Below, in pieces: positions 31,327-42,846 of a stretch of 64,000 nt of DNA. The position numbers and the translations under genes are program-made. The notes under the pieces were generated by a model. That model was not told the origin of the DNA. It did not search any database and saw only the letters and a program-made list of their open reading frames with translations. Within the stretch, counting starts at the first letter, position 1. Each line of letters begins with the position of its first letter. The stretch spans positions 1 to 64,000 of the forward strand of contig NZ_RHUM01000013.1 in the NCBI RefSeq assembly GCF_003937915.1. Reading direction: 5' to 3'. This DNA is from Erwinia sp. 198. Its GTDB lineage: Bacteria; Pseudomonadota; Gammaproteobacteria; Enterobacterales; Enterobacteriaceae.

Positions 31327-31623
31327 CGGTCCGTAAAGCACCGCCGTTGAATACCAGCGGCCCGGCATGACCGTTTCGCTGACCATCTGGATGACGTAAT
31401 ACTTCGCGCCCGCCTCATTGGCTTTAGCGGCAATAGCCCGCGCGGCATCGTCTGGCGAGCCGCGTACCGACACGCTGACGGTGCCGAGCCGCGTCAGCGT
31501 CATGCTCTGCGCGCGCGCGATCTCCTGCGCCTGCGCCTGTACCGGCGGAGGCGGCTGCGGTGTGGTTTGGGTCAGGCTACAGCCCGTAAGCAGCAGCACA
31601 AAAAACAGGGATAACCTGGACAT
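31300..31623 (-). CDS. bsmA: Biofilm peroxide resistance lipoprotein BsmA
   Basis: 107 residues, a DUF1471 (BhsA/McbA-type) lipoprotein. The lipobox LLLTGC gives Cys at about 14, then a Pro/Gln-rich spacer and the DUF1471 fold with VRGSPDDAARAIAAKANEAGAKYYVIQMV and WYSTAVLYG, as in E. coli BsmA. The ATG at 31623 is chosen because GAGGAG lies about five bases before it; the in-frame GTG at 31629 is too close. It ends inside aidB on the opposite strand. Confidence 0.88.
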   Translation of the reverse strand: MSRLSLFFVLLLTGCSLTQTTPQPPPPVQAQAQEIARAQSMTLTRLGTVSVSVRGSPDDAARAIAAKANEAGAKYYVIQMVSETVMPGRWYSTAVLYGPSANAGGAQ

Positions 31624-31671
31624 AAGCACTCCTCTTGATGGACTGCCTGAAGTGTAAGCTATCCCGATGCT

Positions 31672-33606
31672 TTATGCCTTGACGCGGAAAACCTGCACCA
31701 GATCGGTCAGATGATGGCCTTTACGGCTCAGCTCTTGCGCGGTCAGCTCTGAGGTAGCGACCAGCTCGGTGCTTTGGTGCGTCGCCTGGCCAATCTGGTT
31801 CATGGCAATATTGACCTGGCCGATGCCAGCCGACTGCTCTTTGGACGCGACGTTGATTTCGCTCATCAGCACTTTCACCTGCTCGATACGGCCAACGATA
31901 TCCTCCATTGACTGGCGCGTCTGCTCGGACAGATTATGGCCCTGTACCACTTTGCTGAGCGAGTTTTCAATCAGGCCGTCAATCTCTTTGGCCGCCGTGG
32001 CGCTGCGCTGCGCCAGCGCGCGAACTTCCGCCGCCACCACCGCAAAGCCTTTACCGTGCTCGCCCGCGCGTGCCGCTTCCACTGCGGCGTTCAGCGCCAG
32101 GATATTGGTCTGGAAAGCAATAGATTCAATCACTTGAGTAATATCAGCAATGCTCTGTGAAGCGCTTTTGATATCGGTCATGGTCGTCACGGAACGCGTC
32201 ACCGTTTCGCCGCCTTTACCGACCGCCGCCGCCGCTTCGCCTACTAGCGTCAACGCCTGGGAAACGTTAGCGGCGTTTTGCGCCACGGTGGCGCTCAGCT
32301 GCTCCATGCTGGCCGAAGTTTCTTCCACGCTGGCCGCCTGACGCGTGATCTGCTCGCTGATGTTTTCGCTGCTGGAGGCGATAGCATCCGTCCCGCTGCT
32401 GATCTCCTGAGCGGCTTCACGAACCTGAGAAACGATACGATCCAGCCCGTCGCCGATACCGTTGATCGCTACGATCAGCCTGCCCACTTCATCATGGCGC
32501 TGGGTTTTCAGCATGGCCTGCAAATTACCGGCGGAGTAGTGCTCGGCCAGCTCGATGACCTGCTGTAGCGGCCTGCTTATCCAACGATGCGTGGTGGTGA
32601 TAAAGCCCAGCGCGAACAGCGCAACCAGCGCGGCACCCAGCGTCAGGAACAGATTGCGGGTATGTTGGATTGGCGCCAGCAGGCTGGCTTTATTGACCTC
32701 GCCTAAAATTATCCAGTGCCAGTCCGGCAGGTGATGCCAGGCCATGATCTGCGTTTCGCCGTTGGCGTCTTTGACTTGCACCTTGCCAGAAGTCTGGCTC
32801 AGCAACAGCTGGCGAGTAGCTTCTGGCCAGGTCGGCAGCTGGCCTTCGCGTTCAGGATGAAAGACATACTGGCCGCGAGTTTTGCCTTCGGCATCGCTCA
32901 GCACGGAGAAGTGACCGCTTTCGCCCAGCTTTTTCATCAGCACTTTTTCTCTGATCAGCGCGTACTGTTTAGTGATATCCACGCCGACAAACAGTATGCC
33001 GACCACCTGTCCACTGGCATCTTTTACCGGCTGATACTGCGTGATATAGCGCTTGCCGAACAGCATGGCGACGCCCTGGAAGATCTGGCCCTGCTGCGCC
33101 ATTTTCCAGGCCGGGCTGGCGCGATCCAGTCGGGTGCCGATAGCGCGCTCGCCATTCTCTTTACGTAATGACGTCGACACACGAAGGAAATCATCACCGA
33201 TACGCACGAAAACGGTTGAGATAGCGCCGGTACGCGCCAGAAAATCATCAACCAGGCTTTCGTCCAGATTCAGCGTTTTTAGCCCCGCACGCAGGACCGG
33301 CGCCTGATCGGCACCAATCGTTACGCGCTCGGTGGGATCGATGGAGAACTGCTTCGGCAAAAAGCTTTGAAAAAGCGCGGTATAGTTAGCGACTTCTTCG
33401 CTCAGCGTACTGTTGAACATGGCGGCCATATCACCGATACCGTCGACCTGATTTTCCATATTTTCCAGCGTTAATGCCTGCATTTGATTCGATGCGTTAT
33501 TTGTCAGCGCCAGCGTTAAAACTAAAAATAATGCGGCTACGCTTAGCGAGGTTATTACCGACAGCTTAACGCCGAGGCTCCAGCGCCCAAATGCGAGAAA
33601 TTTCAT
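31672..33606 (-). CDS. Methyl-accepting chemotaxis protein with Cache-type sensor
   Basis: 644 residues from the ATG at 33606. Membrane helix 1 (about 12-34) and helix 2 (about 315-340) flank a periplasmic sensor of about 280 residues. It resembles Cache_3-Cache_2 fusion domains ([27 protein letters not shown]-like region, [12 protein letters not shown]). HAMP and the signalling hairpin follow; the conserved tip [23 protein letters not shown]... is intact. There is no C-terminal NWETF pentapeptide, so it needs other receptors for CheR docking. It is not present at this place in E. coli. Ligand is unknown, possibly a small organic acid. Confidence 0.88.
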   Translation of the reverse strand: MKFLAFGRWSLGVKLSVITSLSVAALFLVLTLALTNNASNQMQALTLENMENQVDGIGDMAAMFNSTLSEEVANYTALFQSFLPKQFSIDPTERVTIGADQAPVLRAGLKTLNLDESLVDDFLARTGAISTVFVRIGDDFLRVSTSLRKENGERAIGTRLDRASPAWKMAQQGQIFQGVAMLFGKRYITQYQPVKDASGQVVGILFVGVDITKQYALIREKVLMKKLGESGHFSVLSDAEGKTRGQYVFHPEREGQLPTWPEATRQLLLSQTSGKVQVKDANGETQIMAWHHLPDWHWIILGEVNKASLLAPIQHTRNLFLTLGAALVALFALGFITTTHRWISRPLQQVIELAEHYSAGNLQAMLKTQRHDEVGRLIVAINGIGDGLDRIVSQVREAAQEISSGTDAIASSSENISEQITRQAASVEETSASMEQLSATVAQNAANVSQALTLVGEAAAAVGKGGETVTRSVTTMTDIKSASQSIADITQVIESIAFQTNILALNAAVEAARAGEHGKGFAVVAAEVRALAQRSATAAKEIDGLIENSLSKVVQGHNLSEQTRQSMEDIVGRIEQVKVLMSEINVASKEQSAGIGQVNIAMNQIGQATHQSTELVATSELTAQELSRKGHHLTDLVQVFRVKA

Positions 33607-33780
33607 AAAATGGCCTGTATTAAAAGAGGGGGTCACAACGGTTAACGGCTGGGAAAAGAAAATATTTAGTGAGCGTTTCAGCACGCAGATCAATTAACTA
33701 AGTAATAAACTCAAATAGCAGCATGATTAGCTGGCTATTTGCATTTGTAGCCTGTAGCGCAAGGACTTAAGGGGAAAGTA

Positions 33781-34530
33781 ATGATTGAAGTCAGTATGGA
33801 ATTTTGTGCGGGGATTGAATGTCTGCACGCCGCGCCGACAGGCAAAAAAGGCGAGCCGCTGCCCACTATCCTTTTTTATCACGGGTTTACCTCGTCGAAA
33901 GAAGTTTATAGCTATTTTGGCGTGGCGCTGGCGCTGGCGGGCTTTCGCGTTATTCTGCCCGACGCGGAGATGCACGGCGCGCGCTATAACGGCGATAGCG
34001 AATATCGCCTGTCCCGCTTCTGGGAAATCCTGAAAAGCAATATTGATGAAGTGCCGCAGCTTGTAGCTTCGCTGCGGCAGCAAAATTTGATTGAGGGTAC
34101 GCGCCTTGCGGTGGCGGGCGCCTCAATGGGCGGCATGACCGCGCTGGGCGCGATGGCGCGCTACCCCTGTTTTACCAGCGTCGCCTGCCTGATGGGGTCA
34201 GGCTATTTTATGTCGCTGTCCCATACGCTGTTTCCGCCGCTGGCAGCGAATACGCCCGAGCAGGCGCAGGCTTTTGCAGAACGAATGGCGCCGCTGGCGG
34301 ATTATGATATCAGTCGGCAGCTGGAAAAAATTGCCGATCGGCCGCTGCTTATTTGGCACGGTGAAGCGGATGAGATGGTACCGGCGGCAGAGAGCGTGCG
34401 GCTGGAAAAAGCGTTAAGAGAAGCGAAGCTCGATGCCGGGCTGACGTTTCTCACGGAGCAGGGCATCGGGCATCGCATCACGCCATCGGCGCTGGAAGCC
34501 ACGACAGCATTTTTCAAACGCCATTTATAG
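33781..34530 (+). CDS. yjfP: YjfP carboxylesterase
   Basis: 249 residues, alpha/beta hydrolase. The oxyanion segment FYHGFTSSKEVYS and the nucleophile elbow GASMGG (Ser near 118) are followed by an Asp near 198 (WHGEADEMVPAAES) and a His near 228 (GIGHRI), a complete triad. E. coli YjfP hydrolyses short acyl esters in vitro; the natural substrate is unknown. It is preceded by AAGGGGAAAG and sits in its E. coli order downstream of bsmA. Confidence 0.92.
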   Translation: MIEVSMEFCAGIECLHAAPTGKKGEPLPTILFYHGFTSSKEVYSYFGVALALAGFRVILPDAEMHGARYNGDSEYRLSRFWEILKSNIDEVPQLVASLRQQNLIEGTRLAVAGASMGGMTALGAMARYPCFTSVACLMGSGYFMSLSHTLFPPLAANTPEQAQAFAERMAPLADYDISRQLEKIADRPLLIWHGEADEMVPAAESVRLEKALREAKLDAGLTFLTEQGIGHRITPSALEATTAFFKRHL

Positions 34531-34535
34531 ACGGA

Positions 34536-34739
34536 TCACAGCCGCTGCGTAAGCCGTTGCGCAGCGGGGATCGTCACCAAAGGCTTGTCCGTCATCTGTC
34601 CCGTTGGCGAATCGATACGGTTTACATAGACGTAGCTGTTCGCCGCTTCGCTGGCTACGCTCTGCTCACAGCCGGTATCGGCAAGGGCGGGGGTGGAAAG
34701 GGCGAGTCCGAGTAAGGTGGCGATTGCGATGGTTTTCAT
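34536..34739 (-). CDS. Small secreted protein of unknown function
   Basis: 67 residues with a clear signal peptide (MKTIAIATLLGLALSTPALA) and a mature part of about 47 residues with a single Cys near position 24. A good ribosome site (GGAGTTGAACC before the ATG) supports expression. The 3' end nearly touches convergent yjfP. No family recognised. Confidence 0.6.
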   Translation of the reverse strand: MKTIAIATLLGLALSTPALADTGCEQSVASEAANSYVYVNRIDSPTGQMTDKPLVTIPAAQRLTQRL

Positions 34740-35485
<746 letters not shown>

Positions 35486-35491
35486 TTGACC

Positions 35492-36041
<550 letters not shown>

Positions 36042-36067
36042 CGGCTGTTGTCAATTAACGACTTTAA

Positions 36068-36532
<465 letters not shown>

Positions 36533-36550
36533 TCGCTTCTCTACCGCTAA

Positions 36551-36578
36551 AAAACGCCGGCCTTGCGCCGGCGTTTTT
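36551..36578 (+). terminator. Rho-independent terminator after rplI
   Basis: Stem AAAACGCCGG (36551-36560) / CCGGCGTTTT (36568-36577), loop of seven, T-run. The A-run on the left makes it potentially bidirectional, so it could also serve ytfB on the other strand. Confidence 0.93.
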
Positions 36579-36618
36579 GTTTGTAAAAAGGGTTCGCTGA
36601 GTATTGCCGCGAGCCAAA

Positions 36619-36637
36619 GCGCCGGCGTTTTTGTTTG
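36619..36637. repeat. Second copy of the terminator right arm
   Basis: GCGCCGGCGTTTTTGTTTG here is identical to 36565-36583, 54 bases upstream, and touches the 3' end of ytfB. It looks like a short local duplication of the rplI terminator's right half; the left arm is not copied. Confidence 0.8.
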
Positions 36638-36638
36638 G

Positions 36639-37178
36639 CTAATGAACCTGCAGAAACGCGCCGTCCGGCTGGCGGGTAAATAAAATTTCCCCTTGCTCCG
36701 TAGTCACGGCCAGTCCCGTCACCACGCCGTGCGAATTCTGGCGGATCCTGACCGCCTGACCGGCCTGCAAATTACTGAGCGGCTTGTCGTTGCCTTCCAC
36801 GCGGGACATCGCAAAAACATCATTTACCGGCAGATTGTGGTCGCGGAACAGCTGCGCCAGCGTTTGCCCGTTGGCAATCTGATAGTTAGTCCATTGTCCC
36901 TGAGCATCGCCTTTAGGCTGCTGGCTGTTATCCACCCGGTCGCCAGGCTCCGCCTGTAGCGGCACGTCTGTTGTGGTGCGCTCAACGTTAACGGGGCGCT
37001 CCGTCTGCTCCGGCTGTCGCGGCGAAGGCCACAAAAAAGCCAGCAAAACCAGCGCCCCGGCAAGGATAATGCCGCGACGGTGGAAGGACGGCAGCGGATC
37101 CATCCAGCGTGCAGAATCCGCCAGGTGCCAGAGCCAGTTGAACCACTTCGATAATGGTGACGCTTTAGTGACAGGCAT
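36639..37178 (-). CDS. ytfB: YtfB/OapA-family cell-envelope protein
   Basis: 179 residues. The ATG at 37178 is chosen over the upstream one at 37274 because AAGGAGGAA lies just before it and the product then starts like E. coli YtfB (short cytoplasmic N-terminus, then MDPLP.HRRG). One membrane segment (about 39-55, GIILAGALVLLAFLWP), a disordered periplasmic stretch, then an OapA/LysM-like domain (YQIANGQTLAQLFRDHNLPVNDVFAM) and the end ILFTRQPDGAF. E. coli YtfB affects cell division and binds glycan. Shorter than the E. coli protein mostly in the linker. Confidence 0.9.
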   Translation of the reverse strand: MPVTKASPLSKWFNWLWHLADSARWMDPLPSFHRRGIILAGALVLLAFLWPSPRQPEQTERPVNVERTTTDVPLQAEPGDRVDNSQQPKGDAQGQWTNYQIANGQTLAQLFRDHNLPVNDVFAMSRVEGNDKPLSNLQAGQAVRIRQNSHGVVTGLAVTTEQGEILFTRQPDGAFLQVH

Positions 37179-37455
37179 GGCGTCTTCCTCCTTGCGCGAT
37201 CCTCGCGCGAATAAAATAAACCGCTTTAACAAAGCCGGTCGGCGTTTCCTTCGTCTGCGGGCAATATGGCCCATGTTGACCTCTACTGAAATATAGCTGA
37301 TAGCGCACTCTCCGCGCGGCTTTTATACCGTAAGCGGAGCAGCGTTATTGTTTCCTTTTACACTGAAAATGTCACCTGAAGAAGATGGCGTTTTACCCTT
37401 GTTGCCTGCGCTGTTATGCTTCGTCCTCAGTTTTATTACCAGTAAAGGAAAATCC

Positions 37456-38076
37456 ATGACTACCCCTTCTTTAGACAGCGTAGAAGCACAAGCAAGCTAC
37501 GGTATCGGTTTACAGGTTGGCCAGCAGCTGCTGGAATCCGGGCTGCAGGGGCTGCAGCCAGAAGCGCTGCTGGCTGGCCTGCGCGACGCGCTGGAAGGGA
37601 ACTCCCCGGCTGTGCCCGTTGACGTTGTTCACCGCGCGCTGCGTGAAGTGCACGAGCGTGCCGACGTGGTTCGTCGCGAGCGTCAGCAGGCGATGGCCGC
37701 CGAAGGCCAGAAATTCCTGGAAGAGTACGGTCAGCGTGACGGCGTAAGCAGCACCGAATCCGGCCTGCAGTTCAGCGTCATCAAGCAAGGCGACGGCGCT
37801 ATCCCGTCTCGTCAGGATCGCGTTCGCGTTCACTATACCGGCAAACTGATCGACGGCAGCGTGTTCGACAGCTCCGTGGCGCGCGGCGAACCGGCTGAGT
37901 TCCCTGTCAGCGGCGTTATCCCTGGCTGGATCGAAGCGCTGACTCTTATGCCGGTTGGCTCAAAGTGGGAGCTGGTTATCCCACAGAATCTGGCCTACGG
38001 CGAGCGTGGCGCTGGCGCTTCCATTCCGCCATTCAGCACGCTGGTATTTGAAGTTGAGCTGTTAGAGATTCTGTAA
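37456..38076 (+). CDS. fklB: FKBP-type peptidyl-prolyl isomerase, 22 kDa
   Basis: 206 residues, the same length as E. coli FklB. The N-terminal dimerisation helices (about 1-110) precede the FKBP domain ([63 protein letters not shown]). The ATG at 37456 follows AAAGGAAA. There is no signal peptide, so it is cytoplasmic. Confidence 0.97.
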   Translation: MTTPSLDSVEAQASYGIGLQVGQQLLESGLQGLQPEALLAGLRDALEGNSPAVPVDVVHRALREVHERADVVRRERQQAMAAEGQKFLEEYGQRDGVSSTESGLQFSVIKQGDGAIPSRQDRVRVHYTGKLIDGSVFDSSVARGEPAEFPVSGVIPGWIEALTLMPVGSKWELVIPQNLAYGERGAGASIPPFSTLVFEVELLEIL

Positions 38077-38083
38077 CAGCCAA

Positions 38084-38119
38084 ACCTGCCGGAATAGGTA
38101 AAATAAAATCCCGGCAGGT
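38084..38119 (+). terminator. Stem-loop after fklB
   Basis: ACCTGCCGG (38084-38092) pairs with CCGGCAGGT (38111-38119) around an 18-base loop, starting eight bases past the stop. The tail AATCAATTATTT is only moderately U-rich. Confidence 0.5.
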
Positions 38120-38367
38120 AATCAATTATTTCCCAACTCTGCCAGATAAATTATTAATGGCGTCAAAATAAAAATATTATACACTGATGTTCTTTTTTAT
38201 TATTCCAGATGAATGTTAACTATTTTCTGAAAATATGTTTAATATTATATTTATTTTCTAATGGCTAATTTTAATGTTTGACTGCGCTGGTTTTTTGAAA
38301 TAAATTCACGTCGTGGCAATGAATGCCATAGTAATGTTGAAGATATTATTATCAAGGAGAACTATAA
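38120..38367. promoter_or_regulatory. AT-rich promoter region of the microcin-like gene
   Basis: About 250 bp of very AT-rich DNA after the fklB stem-loop, unlike the GC-rich flanks, which suggests foreign origin. It holds TGGCA-N5-TGCCA (38314-38328), a possible operator or hairpin, and AAGGAGAA before the ATG at 38368. I saw no Fur-box match, although several siderophore microcins are Fur controlled. Confidence 0.4.
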
Positions 38368-38658
38368 ATGCGTGAGTTAAATAATAATGAAATCGCATCT
38401 GTTGCGGGCGCTGGGCTTTTTTCTGATATCGGTAAAGGGGTAGGCTTCCTTGTCGGTTCTGTTATCGACCAGGGCGCCTCTGCCGGTGGCTTAACCACCT
38501 CTTGCGTTGATGCTGTTACCCAGCTGGGGGGAGGGATAGGTAAAATACTGGAGTTAAATATATCCGGCGCGATTAACGATATTGGCGCGGGAGTCGTTGG
38601 ATTGCTGAAATATGCGATTGACTCCGTCAACAGCCTCAGCTTATCTGCAAATGCGTAA
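38368..38658 (+). CDS. Microcin-like precursor with double-glycine-type leader
   Basis: 96 residues. The first 15, MRELNNNEIASVAGA, fit the leader of class II microcins (MccV, E492 and H47 begin MR-E/T-hydrophobic with a conserved V/I/F-x-G-G/A end). Cleavage after GA would leave an 81-residue, Gly/Ala/Ser-rich, hydrophobic peptide starting GLFSDIGKGVGF with one Cys (C46 of the precursor) and ending SLSLSANA. Such leaders are cut by peptidase-containing ABC exporters. No immunity, exporter or maturation gene is adjacent, so export would need genes elsewhere. It replaces cycA/ytfE-H of E. coli. An unrelated small secreted protein using the same export route is possible. Confidence 0.72.
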   Translation: MRELNNNEIASVAGAGLFSDIGKGVGFLVGSVIDQGASAGGLTTSCVDAVTQLGGGIGKILELNISGAINDIGAGVVGLLKYAIDSVNSLSLSANA

Positions 38659-38681
38659 ACTTCATTACCTTTGCTAATGAA

Positions 38682-38714
38682 AAAGCCAGCCCCAATGCCG
38701 GGCTGGCTTTGCTC
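38682..38714. terminator. Bidirectional terminator between microcin-like gene and cpdB
   Basis: AAAGCCAGCCC (38682-38692) pairs with GGGCTGGCTTT (38700-38710), loop of seven. T-rich sequence follows on the plus strand and A-rich sequence precedes it, so it can serve both convergent genes. Confidence 0.85.
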
Positions 38715-38731
38715 TTTTTATGAAGAAAGAG

Positions 38732-40669
38732 CTAGTTAAGTCCGATTTGGTAAAGCGCAAAACCCATATCGTCCTGACCTGTTTTTTTCAGCGGATATTG
38801 GCCCCTGTTCTTAATAAAGTCGGCCGCTTTTTGCGAGGGTGAGGTTTCAAAAAAGATATTCAAAGGCACCTTGCTATGAATGTTTTCCAGCCGCCAGTTA
38901 TTATCCGTCTGCGGACTGACTTCACCATGCGCCCGGGTCTGCGCCGTAATGTAAGCCGCTACGACAGCACGATTTTCATCCGGAGAAGCAAAAGCGACGT
39001 GATCCTCACCGGTTCCGGCAAATTTGCCGCCGTACGCGCGATAGTTATTGGTCGCCACCAGAAAAGTCGCATCGGGATCGACGGGTTTTCCCTGGAAGGT
39101 TAAATCGCGGATACGGGAAGCCTTGTCGTTAATCACCTGACATTCCGCATCGTAGCGGGCAGGCTGCGTGACGTCGATGCGGTAGCTAACGCCGTCAATA
39201 ACGTCGAAATTATAGGTACGAAAATCCCAGTTAATCAGCGGCTGCGGTTTAGCGCTGGTCGGATCGATTTGAGTAAACTGACCCGCCGAGCACTCCAGCC
39301 ATTCTTTTACCTCTTTACCGCTGGCCTTTACGACCACCAGCGTATTGGGATAGAGGTAAAGATCCGCTGCGTTGCGAAAGGTTAGCGGGCCTTTTTCCAC
39401 TTCCACATAGCTGGCCGGATCGTTTTTACGGCCGCCGGCCTTGAACGGCGCGGCGGCGGAAAGCACCGGCAGATCGGCCAGATCCGGATCGCCCTGAATA
39501 AAGCGCTCTACATAATCGCGCTGCGCATTATTCACAATCTGTACGGTCGGATCGTCCTGAATCAGCGACAGATAGCTGTACATCACGTCCGCCGATTTCC
39601 CTATAGGCTGGCTGACAAATTCACGCGTGGCGTGATGGTCAGGCGCCATCACCTTCAGCAGCGCCTGATCTTCCGCCGCCAGCGATTTTTTCGCCGCCGT
39701 ATCGTAAATGGGCCGGGCCTGCGCGGTCGCTTCGCTTACCCGCCAGCGGCCGGCATCATTGTTAAGCACCAGATCGATCACGCCCAGATGATCGCCCCAC
39801 ATGCCCGGCATCACCGCCGGTATCCCGTTCAGCGTACCCCTGGCAATATCGGCACCTTTGATCGCGGCAAAATCCTGGCTGGGGAAAACGGCGTGCGCAT
39901 GGCCAAACAGGATAGCGTCGATACCGGGAACCTGGCTGAGGTAGTAAACGGAGTTTTCCGCCATCGCGTGCCACGGCTCGCTGGAGAGACCGGAGTGGGG
40001 AATAGCCACGATCAGATCCGCGCCCTGGCGGCGCATCTCCGGCACCCATTTGCGCGCTGTCTCGGTAATATCCTCAACGGTAATTTTACCGCTGAGATTT
40101 TTCTTGTCCCACACCATAATCTGCGGCGGCACAAAACCTATGTAGCCCACTTTCAGCTGATGCTTGTTGCCCTCGCGATCCGTCACTTCCGTCGCCCTAA
40201 TCAAAAAAGGCGTGAACAGCGGCTTACCGCTGTGGATATCAATGATATTGGCATTGATGTAGGGAAATTTTGCGCCGCTGATGGCTTTTTGCAGGTAGTC
40301 CAGACCATAGTTGAATTCATGGTTGCCCAGGTTGCCTACCGTGTAATCCAGCGTGTTTAGCGCCTTGTAAACCGGATGGATTTCGCCCTGCCGTAAGCCC
40401 CTGGCCGCCACATAGTCACCGAGCGGACTGCCCTGAATAATGTCACCGTTATCCACCAGCACGCTGTTGACGGCTTCTTTACGCGCCGCCTCAATTAACG
40501 TTGCGGTACGCACCAGCCCGAACTTTTCCGTCGGGGTATCCTTGTAATAATCAAAATCCATCATATTGCTGTGCAGGTCGGTGGTTTCCAGCAGGCGGAA
40601 ATCGACCGTGGCAGCATGTAGCGCACAGCTGACCAGCAGTGCGACGGGCGTCACAACGGACTTAATCAT
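38732..40669 (-). CDS. cpdB: 2',3'-cyclic-nucleotide 2'-phosphodiesterase / 3'-nucleotidase
   Basis: 645 residues. A periplasmic enzyme that opens 2',3'-cyclic nucleotides and dephosphorylates 3'-nucleotides so nucleosides can be taken up. The signal peptide is about 1-20 ([15 protein letters not shown]). The metallophosphoesterase domain shows [35 protein letters not shown] and FGHAH. The C-terminal 5'-nucleotidase domain has [11 protein letters not shown]. It is divergent from cysQ as in E. coli. Confidence 0.97.
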   Translation of the reverse strand: MIKSVVTPVALLVSCALHAATVDFRLLETTDLHSNMMDFDYYKDTPTEKFGLVRTATLIEAARKEAVNSVLVDNGDIIQGSPLGDYVAARGLRQGEIHPVYKALNTLDYTVGNLGNHEFNYGLDYLQKAISGAKFPYINANIIDIHSGKPLFTPFLIRATEVTDREGNKHQLKVGYIGFVPPQIMVWDKKNLSGKITVEDITETARKWVPEMRRQGADLIVAIPHSGLSSEPWHAMAENSVYYLSQVPGIDAILFGHAHAVFPSQDFAAIKGADIARGTLNGIPAVMPGMWGDHLGVIDLVLNNDAGRWRVSEATAQARPIYDTAAKKSLAAEDQALLKVMAPDHHATREFVSQPIGKSADVMYSYLSLIQDDPTVQIVNNAQRDYVERFIQGDPDLADLPVLSAAAPFKAGGRKNDPASYVEVEKGPLTFRNAADLYLYPNTLVVVKASGKEVKEWLECSAGQFTQIDPTSAKPQPLINWDFRTYNFDVIDGVSYRIDVTQPARYDAECQVINDKASRIRDLTFQGKPVDPDATFLVATNNYRAYGGKFAGTGEDHVAFASPDENRAVVAAYITAQTRAHGEVSPQTDNNWRLENIHSKVPLNIFFETSPSQKAADFIKNRGQYPLKKTGQDDMGFALYQIGLN

Positions 40670-40987
40670 TTTTTCTCCTTAATAGCATTGGTGTAATCCC
40701 TAACGTCGCAAAGTTTTATGAAACTAATACCTTCTTTCTCATAATTATGTGAGCAGCTACAAATATTTATCTCTTATGGCCCGGCCTGTCGGGAACGATT
40801 AGGGGCGTTGCGGGGTCAATCTGATGAAAAACAGCAGCTCCTGCGGCCTGAAATAATTTATGCTATTGATAATTAAGCGCTGGCGGATCGTTTGGCCTTC
40901 GATCTTCGCTATCGACTATGATCAACAGAGAGCGCTGGCGCAGGTGAAGTGATGACCCGCACCAGCCAGCAAATCAAGAGGTGGACA
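40670..40987. promoter_or_regulatory. Divergent intergenic region cpdB / cysQ
   Basis: 318 bp with no gene. It must carry both promoters. A TGTGA half-site (about 40748-40752) without a convincing second half is the only regulator-like motif I saw. Confidence 0.4.
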
Positions 40988-41728
40988 ATGTTAGAGAATA
41001 TATGCCAGCTGGCACGAGACGCGGGCGTTGCCATCATGCAGATATACGATGGTCAGGCGCCGCTTGATGTTGCCACAAAATCCGATGATTCGCCGGTCAC
41101 CGCAGCGGATATCGCTGCACACAAGGTGATCCTCAAGGGGCTGACCACGCTGACGCCCGACGTGCCCGTTTTGTCTGAGGAAGATCCGCCGGGCTGGGAG
41201 ATCCGCCAGCACTGGCAGCGCTACTGGCTGGTCGATCCGCTGGACGGCACCAAGGAGTTTATCAAGCGGAACGGCGAATTCACCGTCAATATTGCGCTGA
41301 TTGAAAACGGCAGGCCCGTGCTGGGCGTGGTTTACGCGCCGGTGATGGACGTGATGTATTCGGCCGCCGAGGGGAAAGCCTGGAAGGAAGAGGGCGGCGT
41401 AAAAACGCAGATCCACGTGCGGGAGGCGCGCCCGCCGCTGGTGGTGGTGAGCCGTTCGCATTCAGACAGCGAGCTGGAGGATTACCTTAGCCAGCTGGGC
41501 GAGCATCAGACCATCGCTATTGGCTCCTCGCTGAAGTTCTGTCTGGTCGCGGAAGGCAAGGCGCAGCTTTATCCCCGCTTTGGGCCAACGAATATCTGGG
41601 ATACCGGCGCAGGCCACGCCGTAGCGATTGCCGCAGGCGCGCACGTGCATGACTGGCAGGGGAAAACGCTGGACTATGCGCCGCGCGAAGCCTTTTTGAA
41701 TCCGGGCTTCCGCGTCTCGATCTTTTAA
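40988..41728 (+). CDS. cysQ: 3'(2'),5'-bisphosphate nucleotidase CysQ
   Basis: 246 residues. It hydrolyses PAP left after sulfate activation and sulfur transfer, preventing PAP build-up. Lithium-sensitive inositol-phosphatase-fold motifs are present: [17 protein letters not shown] and [10 protein letters not shown]. The ATG at 40988 follows AAGAGG and gives a protein as long as E. coli CysQ. Confidence 0.97.
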   Translation: MLENICQLARDAGVAIMQIYDGQAPLDVATKSDDSPVTAADIAAHKVILKGLTTLTPDVPVLSEEDPPGWEIRQHWQRYWLVDPLDGTKEFIKRNGEFTVNIALIENGRPVLGVVYAPVMDVMYSAAEGKAWKEEGGVKTQIHVREARPPLVVVSRSHSDSELEDYLSQLGEHQTIAIGSSLKFCLVAEGKAQLYPRFGPTNIWDTGAGHAVAIAAGAHVHDWQGKTLDYAPREAFLNPGFRVSIF

Positions 41729-41767
41729 TCTGCTATGGGGGGCGGCACCAGCGCCTCCCTCTGTCCG

Positions 41768-42319
41768 TTAGCGTAACAGCTGACGCACCAGCATAATCAC
41801 CTGCTGTACTTCCTGCTGCGTCAGCGCGCCATCCTTGACGAAACGCACCTTTCCTCCGCTATCCAGCACAATAATCGCCGATCCTTCATCCTGCAGCTGC
41901 CAGGCCCGTTTGACCGTGCCGTTGCCGTCGACGATAAACTGCGACCAGGGATACTGTTTCTTATTGCTCTGAATGCTGCTGCGGACAAACATGCCGGTGC
42001 CGGGGATCGCATCGTCAGTATTCACCAGCGTGGTAGTCTGATAGCGGTCGTGGGGAAACCGGGCCGATTTTATCGCCTCGATCAGCGCCGCATTTTTCTC
42101 TTTGGCAGAGGCGCGGCCGGCGATGTGCTGAAGGACACGCACTTTGCCCGGCAGCGCGGCGCTGTTCCAGGCTCGATAGCTGAACTGCTCCTGCTGATAA
42201 CGCAGCTCGCCTTGATCGGTAATGCCGACAGGCGGTACGCGCTGGCCTGTAACCAGGTTATGGGCGCTGGCGGCGCATGACAGCAACGTTAACAGCAGGA
42301 GTAAAGGACGAAAAATCAT
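41768..42319 (-). CDS. ytfJ: YtfJ periplasmic protein
   Basis: 183 residues from the ATG at 42319, which places the signal peptide directly at the N-terminus (IFRPLLLLLTLLSCAASA). Thioredoxin-like YtfJ family: GQRVPPVGITDQGEL, VRVLQHIAGRASAKEKNA and SQFIVDGNGTVKRAWQL are shared with E. coli YtfJ. No redox CXXC motif. Function is unknown. Confidence 0.93.
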   Translation of the reverse strand: MIFRPLLLLLTLLSCAASAHNLVTGQRVPPVGITDQGELRYQQEQFSYRAWNSAALPGKVRVLQHIAGRASAKEKNAALIEAIKSARFPHDRYQTTTLVNTDDAIPGTGMFVRSSIQSNKKQYPWSQFIVDGNGTVKRAWQLQDEGSAIIVLDSGGKVRFVKDGALTQQEVQQVIMLVRQLLR

Positions 42320-42464
42320 GATTGAACTCATTAGTCATGTTTCTGCAATAATAAACGTGGATGATGCGTCTGTCGCAGCGATACAACATCTTTGCAACAC
42401 ACCGCACAATTCCGTAAAGGTCGAAGGTTTATACTGCGTTCATACAACCGGGTGAAAGAGCCTA

Positions 42465-42482
42465 CTGTCATGATGTGTAAAA
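42465..42482 (+). promoter_or_regulatory. Possible PhoB half-site before ytfK
   Basis: CTGTCAT at 42465-42471 is an exact Pho-box half, and after four bases TGTAAAA partly fits the second half. E. coli ytfK is a Pho-regulon gene. One good half and one poor half is weak evidence. Confidence 0.3.
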
Positions 42483-42612
42483 ACAGTAAAAAAACTCGGT
42501 TTTAGGAGTTTTAGAAGTGAAACCTGGTCTATAGTGTATCCACTTTGTGCTGCAAAGATTCGTACCGAACTTGGAAACGACGCAGCACGCATCATCTTTC
42601 AGGAGTCGTAAC

Positions 42613-42819
42613 ATGAAGATTTTCCAGCGCTATAATCCGCTGCAGGTGGCCAAATATGTCAAAACACTGTTCCGCGGCCGGATCTACATCAAAGATGTAG
42701 GCGCATTTGAGTTCGATAAAGGTAAAATCCTGATCCCACGCGTTAAAGATAAGCAGCACTACAGCGTGATGTCAGAAGTGAACCGTCAGGTGCTGCGTTT
42801 GCAGACCGAGTTCAACTAG
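42613..42819 (+). CDS. ytfK: YtfK, SpoT-binding stringent-response modulator
   Basis: 68 residues, the DUF1107 family. [20 protein letters not shown] and the region around [18 protein letters not shown] match E. coli YtfK, which binds SpoT and shifts it toward (p)ppGpp synthesis under phosphate or fatty-acid starvation. A strong AGGAG precedes the ATG. Confidence 0.94.
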   Translation: MKIFQRYNPLQVAKYVKTLFRGRIYIKDVGAFEFDKGKILIPRVKDKQHYSVMSEVNRQVLRLQTEFN

Positions 42820-42846
42820 CAACCGGCAGGCCGGTTCAAAAGAAAG

